Shown: piece after piece, positions 1 through 6,917 of the stretch
Layout: each line of letters begins with the position of its first letter
Position numbering within the stretch: position 1 is the stretch's first letter
From: CAZWXH01 sp964637725
GTDB taxonomy: Bacteria; Bacillota_I; Bacilli_A; Erysipelotrichales; Coprobacillaceae
DNA length: 7,786 nt
Direction: 5' to 3'
Assembly: GCA_964637725.1 (NCBI GenBank)
Contig: CAZWXH010000086.1
Span: 1 to 7,786, forward strand
Position numbers and translations under genes: made by a program
The notes under the pieces: model-generated
The model's input: the letters and a program-made list of their open reading frames with translations, nothing else
Told to the model about the DNA's origin: nothing
Databases searched by the model: none

Positions 1-1166
1 TTTTTTGCTTCTAACCAAAGCATATAGATAACTTCTAGAAGAGTTTTTCTAACATTGGGATCAAGGAGTGTTAATTCTTTTATACCACTAAGCATTTGTT
101 TGTAAGATATTTGTGATAGTTCTGTGAATGTTGATATGTCTAATGCATAAAATAAGTTAAACATTGCATCTACAAATGCACGTTTTTCTTCATAACTTAA
201 TTTATCTAAAAAGACAATAACTTTAATTGAGAACTGCACACTTTCATAAGACAGTTCATCTTCAACAAAGCCTTCTTTACATACATCCCATGAGAATCCA
301 TTATGTTGTAACATTCCAGTGTTATGGCTATGTACAACACTATATGTCTCATCATGACTTAAAACAATTCCAAAAAAAGAATAGTGAGGTATATAACTAT
401 GGATGCGTGGTAACATATTTTTATATTCAGAAGAGAGAACAATCTCATTATGAAAACCAGGACCATCATAATTATAGATTTGGGTTATTTTATCTTTTAT
501 ATCTTTATCTACAAAACATCCAGAATATACTGCAAGGTTACCACCTTTAGAATGACCTGTTAAAATAATAGGTCTTGCTTTTTTTAATTGAAAGTGTTTT
601 TTAAAGCGTTGAAGCAATGAAGATCCAAGATTATGATTTTTTAATGATTGAAATAAAGAATCTTGATAAGGATACTTTGCTACTTCTTTAAGATACTGGG
701 CAGCTGAAAGCTGGGCAGGGACAACTTGTTCACATAACATTAAGAAATCTTCATACCATCCAACTAATGTTTCATCAGTACCTCTATAACTGACAACCAT
801 TGTTTCATCTTCTAATAATAGAGTCATTGCTGAGAATTGTTTGATAAGTTCTTTATCAATATCATTGACATAGTGAATAAGTTTAATGTTTTGATAACGT
901 AATGATAAAGCCATCTTTTCAAAAAGATAATGACTTTCATTATAAATCATAGTTAATTCCTTTTGATTAAGTGATTCATTTCTTTGATTATAAAGAATAT
1001 AAAGATCTTTTAAAGATAGATTTGATAAAGATGAGAAATCTAATATATTATCTAAGTGAACATATGCAAGTTCACTTAAGATAAAGTAATCAACTTCATT
1101 ATAGGGATAATCTATAAAAGATAAATCACCACGCCAATCAACATAATCACATATATTGTTTTTCAT
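1..1166 (-). CDS. Mbeg1-like (DUF2974) alpha/beta-hydrolase, C-terminus cut by window edge
   Basis: Reading down from the ATG at 1164-1166, the frame stays open for 388 codons to the window edge, so the stop lies outside. A lipase-like nucleophile elbow G-H-S-K-G-G has its serine at residue 206. An S-Y-R-G-T-D motif (about 126-131), as in lipase class 3-like folds, precedes it. The other triad candidates are Asp234 in N-Y-D-G-P-G-F and His288 in L-Q-H-N-G-F-S-W. Together these are the signature of the Mbeg1-like/DUF2974 family (established knowledge), whose substrate is generally unknown; a serine esterase or lipase activity is inferred. There is no signal peptide or membrane segment, so a cytoplasmic enzyme is expected. 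An AAGGTGTG ribosome binding site lies about 6 nt before the ATG, and a good promoter lies further upstream. Family members are usually near 400 residues, so little is missing. Confidence 0.88.
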   Translation of the reverse strand, partial: MKNNICDYVDWRGDLSFIDYPYNEVDYFILSELAYVHLDNILDFSSLSNLSLKDLYILYNQRNESLNQKELTMIYNESHYLFEKMALSLRYQNIKLIHYVNDIDKELIKQFSAMTLLLEDETMVVSYRGTDETLVGWYEDFLMLCEQVVPAQLSAAQYLKEVAKYPYQDSLFQSLKNHNLGSSLLQRFKKHFQLKKARPIILTGHSKGGNLAVYSGCFVDKDIKDKITQIYNYDGPGFHNEIVLSSEYKNMLPRIHSYIPHYSFFGIVLSHDETYSVVHSHNTGMLQHNGFSWDVCKEGFVEDELSYESVQFSIKVIVFLDKLSYEEKRAFVDAMFNLFYALDISTFTELSQISYKQMLSGIKELTLLDPNVRKTLLEVIYMLWLEAK

Positions 1167-1198
1167 TTTATCACACCTTTCATTGTTAAAGATTTTAC

Positions 1199-1228
1199 AC
1201 TATAGCTATTTAAAAATCAACATGTCAA
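1199..1228 (-). promoter_or_regulatory. Promoter of the Mbeg1-like hydrolase gene
   Basis: On the minus strand a perfect -35 TTGACA (1223-1228) is followed after 18 bp by a -10 TATAGT (1199-1204). Transcription would start near 1192, giving a leader of roughly 25 nt that still contains the AAGGTGTG ribosome binding site. It faces away from the plus-strand RNA promoter at 1264-1272. Confidence 0.65.
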
Positions 1229-1263
1229 ATGTCGAATTATGACGACAACAAATAGTATACTTT

Positions 1264-1272
1264 TGTTATAAA
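1264..1272 (+). promoter_or_regulatory. Extended -10 promoter for the candidate small RNA
   Basis: TGT followed by TATAAA forms an extended -10 element. No convincing -35 sits at the usual distance; the best is an xxGACA match near 1242-1247 with a 19-bp spacer. Extended -10 promoters tolerate this. The start would be about 1279-1280, just before the 5' arm of the closing stem of the RNA. A second possible -10, TATAGT at 1284-1289, would start inside that stem and is less attractive. Confidence 0.45.
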
Positions 1273-1278
1273 ATGGTG

Positions 1279-1391
1279 TAGTATATAGTTGTTGATGGAA
1301 AAACAAAAAAATATAAAATAAAAGAGAGAAGAAAGGGATTTCTTCCTCATCAGCACCATCGACATATAAAGACCCTCCCAAGGTCTTTTTT
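1279..1391 (+). ncRNA. Candidate structured small RNA or leader RNA upstream of the DUF3783 gene
   Basis: No convincing ORF fits here, but the strand folds well by eye. Stem P1 pairs TGTTGATGG (1290-1298) with CCATCGACA (1356-1364), nine pairs including one G-U. Inside it lies an unpaired A-rich strand (1299-1323). A hairpin P2 follows: GAG (1324-1326) with CTC (1346-1348), a bulged A, then GAAGAAA (1328-1334) with TTTCTTC (1339-1345), closed by a GGGA tetraloop of the GNRA type. An intrinsic terminator ends the unit at 1391. I recognise no known RNA family: it lacks the signatures of SRP RNA, 6S RNA, T-box or the common riboswitches I could compare from memory. It could be a free small RNA or an attenuating leader of the gene at 1467. 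Extent and function are inferred; only the pairing is seen. Confidence 0.5.
1368..1391 (+). terminator. Intrinsic terminator of the small RNA, or attenuator of the DUF3783 gene
   Basis: AAAGACC (1368-1374) pairs with GGTCTTT (1382-1388) across a seven-base loop CTCCCAA, and a run of six T ends at 1391. It lies 75 nt before the next ATG, so it can either end an independent RNA or act as a conditional stop for the downstream gene. Confidence 0.75.
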
Positions 1392-1466
1392 CTATGTCTA
1401 TTGGTTGCATATATTGAAGAAATATGTTAATTTAATCAAAGATAAGAAATAAAAGAGGATGAAAAG

Positions 1467-1865
1467 ATGAAAGAAATTATATTGTTATATCATATAGATG
1501 ATAAAATCAAAAGTATTATTCAAACAATTATGGATCAATTAGATGTTAAGGTGAAAATTATTCAAGATAATCAAGTCAATGAAACAATGGGATATTTATT
1601 AGATATTCCCGGTTATGAAGAAGATACAAAAAAAGAATTTCAAGAAACATTAGATAAAGAATTTGTTTTCTTTGCAGGATTTTCAGATGATCAGCTAGAT
1701 ATGATACTAGAAATCTTTAAAGCTGCTGATATTCCATATATCCCATATAAAGCAATGTTAACAAATGATAATATAACTTATCGTTTTTATCAATTATATC
1801 AAAATGTAGAACAAGAATACTTACAATTAACACAAGGTCCTAAAAGCAACAAAGAAGAATCATAA
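1467..1865 (+). CDS. DUF3783 domain protein
   Basis: This acidic protein of 132 residues has no signal peptide or membrane segment. Its C-terminal half (about residues 65-122) matches the DUF3783 pattern as I know it: a hydrophobic strand running into A-G-F-S-D-D-Q-L-D, a helix, then I-P-Y-I-P-Y-K-A-M-L-T and a final helix. The N-terminal part contains the M-G-Y-L-L-D-I-P-G-Y segment that usually precedes the domain. Molecular function is not known for the family and I assign none. The start is supported by AGAGGAT (1454-1460) six nt before the ATG. Only a weak promoter (TTGCAT 1405-1410, TAATTT 1428-1433) lies between the RNA terminator and the gene, so readthrough from the RNA promoter is a serious alternative. 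The gene converges on the DUF1846 gene 15 nt away. Confidence 0.85.
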   Translation: MKEIILLYHIDDKIKSIIQTIMDQLDVKVKIIQDNQVNETMGYLLDIPGYEEDTKKEFQETLDKEFVFFAGFSDDQLDMILEIFKAADIPYIPYKAMLTNDNITYRFYQLYQNVEQEYLQLTQGPKSNKEES

Positions 1866-1882
1866 CGATTCTTCTTTCTTTT
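1851..1882. terminator. Bidirectional terminator between convergent genes
   Basis: AAAGAAGAATC (1851-1861) and GATTCTTCTTT (1867-1877) form an 11-bp perfect stem with a five-base loop. The plus-strand TAA stop (1863-1865) lies in the loop and the last codons form the 5' arm. T-rich sequence follows on the plus strand (CTTTTATT), and a looser T tract (GTTGCTTTT) follows on the minus strand. One hairpin can therefore serve both the DUF3783 gene and the DUF1846 gene. Confidence 0.75.
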
Positions 1883-3347
1883 ATTCACTTACATATTTTG
1901 GATCACAAGTTAAATTCATGTTGAGTTTTCTTAATGTATTATTATCTTTTTTACTTAAGATAACTGTAGAATGTATTTCTGTGTTTTTAAGTTTTGGTAA
2001 GACTTCAAGACATTTTCTAGCATTTTCATCAGTTGATGAAGCGATTGTTAGAGTTAATAAGACTTCATCAATATCTAACAATGGATTTGCGATATTAAGA
2101 TAATCATTCTTTAATGAAAGAATAGATTGCAACATTGTGGGAGAGATTAATTCAATCTCTTGATCAATTCCAGCTAAATATTTAACAGCGTTTAGTAATG
2201 CTGCACTTGAACATCGTAATAATGATGATGTTTTTCCGCTTATTAACTTGCCATCATTTAATTCAATTCCACAAGCTGGGACTTGTCTATCTAATGCGAC
2301 TTCATTAGCGAAAACGGCACATTTTCGATTGTTTGGTTGAACATTCGCTTGTGACATTAAGTTATTCATCTTTTCAATTGATTTATCATTGATTGTCCCA
2401 GTTAAGTAATCAACTTGAGCATGATAATAACGTCTCACGATTTCACGACAACTGGCATCACATGCAGCATCGTTATCAATAATAGCATGACCAACCATAT
2501 TAACACCCATATCTGTTGGTGACGCATATGGCGATTGTCCAAATATTTTATTGAACATAGCATTTAATACGGGGAATATTTCAATATCACGATTGTAATT
2601 AACAGTTGTTATATTATATTTTTCTAAATGGAAAGGATCAATCATATTGACATCATTTAAATCAATAGTTGCTGCTTCATAAGCAAGATTGACAGGATGT
2701 TTAAGTGGTAAATTCCAAATAGGGAAAGTTTCAAACTTTGCATAACCAGCATTCACTCCATGAAGATGCTCATGATAGAGTTGTGAAAGACAAGTTGCCA
2801 TTTTTCCAGAACCAGGACCTGGTGCTGTCACAACAACCAAAGGCTTAGTTGTTTCGATGTAATCATTTTTCCCAAATCCTTCTTGAGAAATTATGTAGTC
2901 AACAGCGTGAGGATATCCTTCAATACAATATTGTAAGAAGACTTTAACGCCTCTATTTTCTAACATGGTTTTAAAGGCGTCGATTGAAGATTGATACTTA
3001 TATTGAGTGATTGTGACACTCCCAACATATAATCCTACACGATTATATTCACCAATCAGTCTAATGACTTCATCTTCATAAGAAATACCAAGATCACTTC
3101 TAATTTTACGTCTTTCTAAATCCCTTGCACAAACAGCAATGATGACTTCAACTTTATCTTTTAAAGTCAATAACATCTTAAGTTTACTATCAGGTTGAAA
3201 GCCTGGTAATACTCTAGAAGCATGATTATCATCAAAAAGTTTTCCTCCAAACTCAAGATAGAGTTTATTGTCAAATTGTTGAATGCGTTCTTGAATATGT
3301 TTCGATTGTAATTTTACATATAATTCGTTACTAAATGCTTTTTTCAT
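1881..3347 (-). CDS. DUF1846 / UPF0371 family protein
   Basis: The 488-residue product matches the UPF0371 family along its length, from the conserved N-terminus (M-K-K-A-F-S, then F-D-N-K-L-Y-L-E-F-G-G-K and R-V-L-P-G-F) to the C-terminus; family members are usually about 490-500 residues. A P-loop-like G-P-G-S-G-K lies at residues 177-182, preceded by a hydrophobic strand (V-V-V-T-A-P), which suggests phosphate or nucleotide binding. No biochemical role is established that I know of. A cysteine-bearing part (D-A-A-C-D-A-S-C, and V-P-A-C-G-I-E-L later) could bind substrate or metal, which is speculative. The frame extends four codons upstream to a GTG at 3357-3359, but AGGAG overlaps that GTG and cannot serve it. 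The ATG at 3345-3347, 11 nt after AGGAG, is the better start and gives the family N-terminus. The protein is probably cytoplasmic and monocistronic, with its own promoter. Confidence 0.92.
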   Translation of the reverse strand: MKKAFSNELYVKLQSKHIQERIQQFDNKLYLEFGGKLFDDNHASRVLPGFQPDSKLKMLLTLKDKVEVIIAVCARDLERRKIRSDLGISYEDEVIRLIGEYNRVGLYVGSVTITQYKYQSSIDAFKTMLENRGVKVFLQYCIEGYPHAVDYIISQEGFGKNDYIETTKPLVVVTAPGPGSGKMATCLSQLYHEHLHGVNAGYAKFETFPIWNLPLKHPVNLAYEAATIDLNDVNMIDPFHLEKYNITTVNYNRDIEIFPVLNAMFNKIFGQSPYASPTDMGVNMVGHAIIDNDAACDASCREIVRRYYHAQVDYLTGTINDKSIEKMNNLMSQANVQPNNRKCAVFANEVALDRQVPACGIELNDGKLISGKTSSLLRCSSAALLNAVKYLAGIDQEIELISPTMLQSILSLKNDYLNIANPLLDIDEVLLTLTIASSTDENARKCLEVLPKLKNTEIHSTVILSKKDNNTLRKLNMNLTCDPKYVSE

Positions 3348-3358
3348 CTCTATATACA

Positions 3359-3363
3359 CTCCT
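3359..3363 (-). promoter_or_regulatory. Ribosome binding site that decides the DUF1846 start
   Basis: AGGAG on the minus strand shares its last G with the upstream in-frame GTG, so that GTG cannot be its start codon. The ATG at 3345-3347 is 11 nt downstream, a little long but workable. Confidence 0.7.
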
Positions 3364-3370
3364 AAAAATC

Positions 3371-3398
3371 ATTATAAAGGAAAACCAATAGAAGTCAA
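3371..3398 (-). promoter_or_regulatory. Promoter of the DUF1846 gene
   Basis: On the minus strand a -35 TTGACT (3393-3398) and a perfect -10 TATAAT (3371-3376) are separated by 16 bp. The predicted start near 3364 falls right at the ribosome binding site, leaving a leader of only about 17 nt before the ATG. That independently favours the ATG at 3347 over the GTG at 3359. Confidence 0.75.
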
Positions 3399-3453
3399 AG
3401 GGAAAACAGAGAAAAAGATAATACGCAGTTTACCAATTATATAAAAACCATAG

Positions 3454-3496
3454 AGTGCGCACTTTTAAAAACAACGTATTTCCATACAATGCGCAT
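3454..3496. repeat. Two TGCGCA-centred palindromes in the divergent promoter region
   Basis: AGTGCGCACT (3454-3463) is a perfect 10-bp palindrome and ATGCGCAT (3489-3496) a perfect 8-bp one. Their centres are 34 bp apart and both contain TGCGCA. This is G+C-rich against an A+T-rich background, and it lies between the divergent DUF1846 and SNF2 genes. A dimeric repressor site is one possibility. Besides these, 3399-3598 holds only a CT-rich tract (about 3512-3525), an AAGCA/TGCTT inverted repeat (3544-3554) and A+T-rich sequence, with no gene I can support. Confidence 0.4.
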
Positions 3497-3598
3497 ATAT
3501 AAACATTATATCCTCTCTCTCTTTTTTATAATTATATATAATAAAGCACTGCTTAAGTAAAACAAAAATACTTTTAATGATATATATAACTTAAATTA

Positions 3599-3607
3599 TG
3601 TTATAAT
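3599..3607 (+). promoter_or_regulatory. Extended -10 promoter of the SNF2 gene
   Basis: TGT precedes a perfect TATAAT (3602-3607), an extended -10 element, and a second TATAAT follows at 3610-3615. No good -35 is seen at 16-18 bp. A start near 3614 would leave a leader of about 20 nt, ending in GGAGTGAGAG before the ATG at 3633. Confidence 0.6.
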
Positions 3608-3632
3608 ATTATAATTGATTGGAGTGAGAGAT

Positions 3633-6600
3633 ATGCATATTCAAGATAAAGAAATAAGAAGAATAGTCAATGATGAAAAGGAATATCGTTATGGGCGTTT
3701 TTATAATATTCATGATATTTTAGAAAGAATGACGATATCATTAGATGAAGATAATGGCTATTATCGTATTAATGCAAGAATGCAAGAAGGACCTGATAAA
3801 CATATTATCTCTATGAAGATATCTCAAGATGGAAACATCATGCAATATAATTGTTCATGTTCATATGTTCAAGGGTGTAGACATATTGCAGCTATTCTTT
3901 TTTTTCTTAGAAAACTAACAATCTCAACATATCCTTATTTTTATGAAAAAGATAATGAACTTAATAGAGTTCCTTCTTTTCAAGATATTGAAAAACAAAG
4001 AAAACAAAGAATATTAGAAAAGAAACAACAAGAATCAATGAACTTAATTGATTTATATAAAGATCAATTATTAAGAGAATCATTAATTCCTCTATCAACA
4101 AAGCAATACCAAATCAAAGTCTTTGTAGAAAAGAAAAAAGAAATATTAGAAATCATGTTAAAAGTAGTCAATGATAAACAAGCATATGTGATTAAAAATA
4201 TAGAGAGTTTTTTAAATGCGATAGATCATCATGAAAACTTAAAATATGGAAAGAACTTTGAATTTATACATAGTGAAGAAGCATTTGATGAAGATTCTTT
4301 AGAGATAATCACTTTTATAAGAAAGTGTTTCTTAAAAAACAAGTTTATGCAAAAAGGGATTATGCGATCACTCATAGTGAGTGATGAACATATTGATGAG
4401 TTTTATGAGATAATGTATTCATTACCTTCATTTTATAGTGATATCGCATTTGATAAGAAGGAATATATTATTCCTTTAGAAATCACAACTAAAGATGAAC
4501 AGTATGTATTAGATTTTAAAGAGTATAGAGATTTTGATAATACAATTATGACGGCTCATTATATATATTCATTAGAGAATGATATTTTTTATCGTATCTC
4601 ATTTCATGAACCACAAAAATGTTTATTGTTAATTGAGAAACTATTAGAGAGTCAAGGAGGGTTATATATTTCTAAAGATTCATTGATGGATTTTTATAAA
4701 TATATATTGGTTGATATTCAAGAGAATATTGATTTATCAACACATTTATTTGATGAATATACGCAAGAGAATATTATAAATCTATATGCTGATATGACTA
4801 GTCTTGATCAAATCTGTTTACAATTAGAATATATATATGATGAAGAAGTTAGATATGGATTTGATGATGATAACCATCATCAATCCAAAGAAGCTGATTT
4901 AATAGAGAGTTATTTAAGACCTTATATAGATGATATTGATGAACATATTGTTTATCTTCAAACTAATCATGATTTTGTATATGAGTTTGTGAAAGACGGA
5001 CTTCCTTATCTTTCAACCTATTGTCAGGTTTATGTGAGTGATACTTTGAAAGATATTTCATTAAAACAAACAATGAATATTCAATTAGGAGTGAGTGTGA
5101 GTGAAGGACTCTTAAATATTAATATAGAAAGTATAGATGTTGATCCAACAGAACTTTATGATATATTAAAGGCTTATAAAAAACAAAGAAAGTTTTATAA
5201 GTTAAAAGATGGACGTATTGTATCTTTAGAGAATAATGAATTAAAAGAGCTTGATGATTTAACAAAAGTATTACAATTAAAACCACAAGATTTAGCTTAT
5301 GGAGATATTAATATTCCTGCTTATCGTTTGTTTGAGTTAGAAAACATTATGAATCAAGAATCTGATATTCAGTATTTAAGAAGTCAAGAGTTTGAAAAGT
5401 GGAGTCATGATATGATGAATGTAGATAAGGAATATGATGTTCCTTGTCATTATCAAGATATCTTAAGGGATTATCAAGTCAAAGGATATCAGTGGCTACA
5501 CTATATGAAACATTATGGATTTGGTGGTATTTTAGCTGATGATATGGGACTAGGGAAAACCCTTCAAATGATTGTTTATTTTGAAAGTATAAAGCAACAA
5601 GGGACACATATTGTCATTACACCTGCTAGTTTGTTATTGAACTGGTATTCAGAAATAGAAAAGTTTTCATCGACTTTAAAAGTATTGTGTATATATGGTC
5701 ATAAAGAATATCGTGAAGATTTAATATACTCATGTCAAGATTATGATGTTGTATTAACTTCATATGATTATTTAAGAAGAGATATATCACTGTATGAAAA
5801 TATTAATTTTCATACAATTGTCTTAGATGAAGCTCAAAACATTAAAAATCCTAAGACAAGAAATGCGATGAGTGTTAAGAAGTTAAAAGGAAAACAAAGA
5901 TTTGCATTAACAGGAACACCAATAGAAAACTCATTAGCTGAGTTATGGTCAATCTTTGATTTCTTAATGCCTCACTACTTATATCATTATTCATATTTCT
6001 TAGAAAACTTTGAAAGACCAATAGTTAAAGAACATGATCAAGAAAAACAAGAAAAACTAAAACAAATGATTACACCATTTGTTTTAAGAAGAAATAAGAA
6101 AGATGTTTTAAAAGAGTTACCAGATAAGATCGAACAAACAATTTATTATAGATTTAATGATGAAGAAGAAAAACTATATTTAGCAACGCTTGTTCAGATT
6201 AATAAATCTTTACAAGAAAAACTAGATATGAAGCAATTAGGAAGAATTGATGTTTTAGCGATGTTAACAAGGCTTAGACAGCTTTGTCAAGATCCTAGGC
6301 TAGTTGATCAGCAGAGGGATGAAATCTCTTCTAAACTAGAAGGATGCATGGAATTGATACATTCATTAAAAGATAATAATAAAAAGATATTACTGTTTTC
6401 TTCTTTTACAAGTGTATTGGATTTAGTAGCGAAACAATGTGTGAAAGAACATATTTCTTATTATATGTTAACAGGTAAGACATCTAAAGAAAAAAGAAAA
6501 GAATATGTTGATGCTTTTCAAAATGATGAAACAACATTATTCTTAATTTCTTTAAAAGCAGGAGGATCAGGTTTGAATCTGACGAATGCTCAAGCAGTTA

Positions 6601-6839
6601 TTCATTTTGATCCTTGGTGGAATATGTCCGCAAAGAATCAAGCAACTGATAGAGCACATCGTATTGGACAAACTGAAACTGTACAAGTTTTCTCATTAAT
6701 TATGAAAAACACGATTGAAGAGAAAATTCAAGAGTTACAACAAAAGAAAATGAATTTAGCAGATGCTTTTGTAGAAGGAAATGAAGGCGTTATTTCTACT
6801 ATGAGTATTGAAGATATGAAGTCATTATTTGAGATCTGA
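3633..6839 (+). CDS. SWIM zinc-finger and SNF2-type ATPase (Swi2/Snf2 family helicase-like protein)
   Basis: The 1068-residue product starts with a SWIM zinc finger: Cys74, Cys76, Cys82 and His84 in the C-x-C-x5-C-x-H arrangement. A long middle region (about 130-600) corresponds to the SNF2-associated part of bacterial homologues. The ATPase core follows: Q-motif region L-R-D-Y-Q (611-615), motif I D-M-G-L-G-K-T with Lys642, motif II D-E-A-Q (732-735), motif III L-T-G-T-P (759-763), motif V G-G-S-G-L-N-L (977-983) and motif VI D-R-A-H-R-I-G-Q (1006-1013). All are intact, so an active double-stranded-DNA translocase that remodels protein-DNA complexes, perhaps linked to transcription or repair, is expected from the family. 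Its target is not shown. A TTG at 3615 in frame would add six residues, but GGAG (3621-3624) eight nt before the ATG at 3633 favours the ATG. The gene stands alone with its own promoter and terminator. Confidence 0.95.
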   Translation: MHIQDKEIRRIVNDEKEYRYGRFYNIHDILERMTISLDEDNGYYRINARMQEGPDKHIISMKISQDGNIMQYNCSCSYVQGCRHIAAILFFLRKLTISTYPYFYEKDNELNRVPSFQDIEKQRKQRILEKKQQESMNLIDLYKDQLLRESLIPLSTKQYQIKVFVEKKKEILEIMLKVVNDKQAYVIKNIESFLNAIDHHENLKYGKNFEFIHSEEAFDEDSLEIITFIRKCFLKNKFMQKGIMRSLIVSDEHIDEFYEIMYSLPSFYSDIAFDKKEYIIPLEITTKDEQYVLDFKEYRDFDNTIMTAHYIYSLENDIFYRISFHEPQKCLLLIEKLLESQGGLYISKDSLMDFYKYILVDIQENIDLSTHLFDEYTQENIINLYADMTSLDQICLQLEYIYDEEVRYGFDDDNHHQSKEADLIESYLRPYIDDIDEHIVYLQTNHDFVYEFVKDGLPYLSTYCQVYVSDTLKDISLKQTMNIQLGVSVSEGLLNINIESIDVDPTELYDILKAYKKQRKFYKLKDGRIVSLENNELKELDDLTKVLQLKPQDLAYGDINIPAYRLFELENIMNQESDIQYLRSQEFEKWSHDMMNVDKEYDVPCHYQDILRDYQVKGYQWLHYMKHYGFGGILADDMGLGKTLQMIVYFESIKQQGTHIVITPASLLLNWYSEIEKFSSTLKVLCIYGHKEYREDLIYSCQDYDVVLTSYDYLRRDISLYENINFHTIVLDEAQNIKNPKTRNAMSVKKLKGKQRFALTGTPIENSLAELWSIFDFLMPHYLYHYSYFLENFERPIVKEHDQEKQEKLKQMITPFVLRRNKKDVLKELPDKIEQTIYYRFNDEEEKLYLATLVQINKSLQEKLDMKQLGRIDVLAMLTRLRQLCQDPRLVDQQRDEISSKLEGCMELIHSLKDNNKKILLFSSFTSVLDLVAKQCVKEHISYYMLTGKTSKEKRKEYVDAFQNDETTLFLISLKAGGSGLNLTNAQAVIHFDPWWNMSAKNQATDRAHRIGQTETVQVFSLIMKNTIEEKIQELQQKKMNLADAFVEGNEGVISTMSIEDMKSLFEI

Positions 6840-6855
6840 GAATATCAGATCTTTT
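6832..6855 (+). terminator. Intrinsic terminator overlapping the SNF2 stop codon
   Basis: AGATCTGA (6832-6839, ending with the TGA stop) pairs perfectly with TCAGATCT (6845-6852) around a five-base loop, followed by TTTTCTTTATTT. The coding sequence itself forms the 5' arm, as it does for the DUF3783 gene. Confidence 0.8.
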
Positions 6856-6875
6856 CTTTATTTGTAGAAAAGGGG

Positions 6876-6917
6876 TGTCAATTGGTAAAATTTAACAATT
6901 GTTGAATTATGTCAATT
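6876..6917 (+). repeat. Direct repeats upstream of the LytTR gene, probable regulator sites
   Basis: The 8-mer TGTCAATT occurs at 6876-6883 and 6910-6917, 34 bp apart. Between them lies the palindrome AACAATTGTT (6894-6903). As a result CAATT begins at 6879, 6896 and 6913, a regular 17-bp step. A third TGTCAA is at 6940-6945. The array lies just upstream of, and into, the promoter region proposed for the LytTR gene. LytTR-family proteins typically bind paired direct repeats, so autoregulation is possible, although their usual step is nearer 21-22 bp. Confidence 0.4.

Noticed and set aside
227..550. Plus-strand ORF of 107 codons
   Set aside because: It lies antisense within the intact hydrolase frame, has no ribosome binding site, and is rich in His, Tyr and Gln in a way typical of antisense reading of A+T-rich genes.
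1295..1321. Eight-codon ORF (MEKQKNIK) inside the candidate small RNA
   Set aside because: It has no ribosome binding site, its ATG lies in the closing stem, and the lysine/asparagine content simply reflects the A-rich strand.
1405..1433. Promoter for the DUF3783 gene (TTGCAT and TAATTT, 17 bp apart)
   Set aside because: The -10 is a poor match; it is mentioned as a possibility but is not strong enough to list as a feature.
1918..2103. Plus-strand ORF of 61 codons
   Set aside because: It is antisense to the conserved C-terminal part of the DUF1846 gene and shows no family pattern or ribosome binding site.
3615..3632. TTG start for the SNF2 gene six codons upstream
   Set aside because: The ribosome binding site GGAG lies inside this stretch and is correctly spaced for the ATG at 3633; the TTG also falls at the predicted transcription start.
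3633..6839. Phage-defence helicase reading of the SNF2 gene
   Set aside because: No nuclease, methylase, or other defence gene lies beside it; the neighbours are conserved single genes, so a defence role has no support here.
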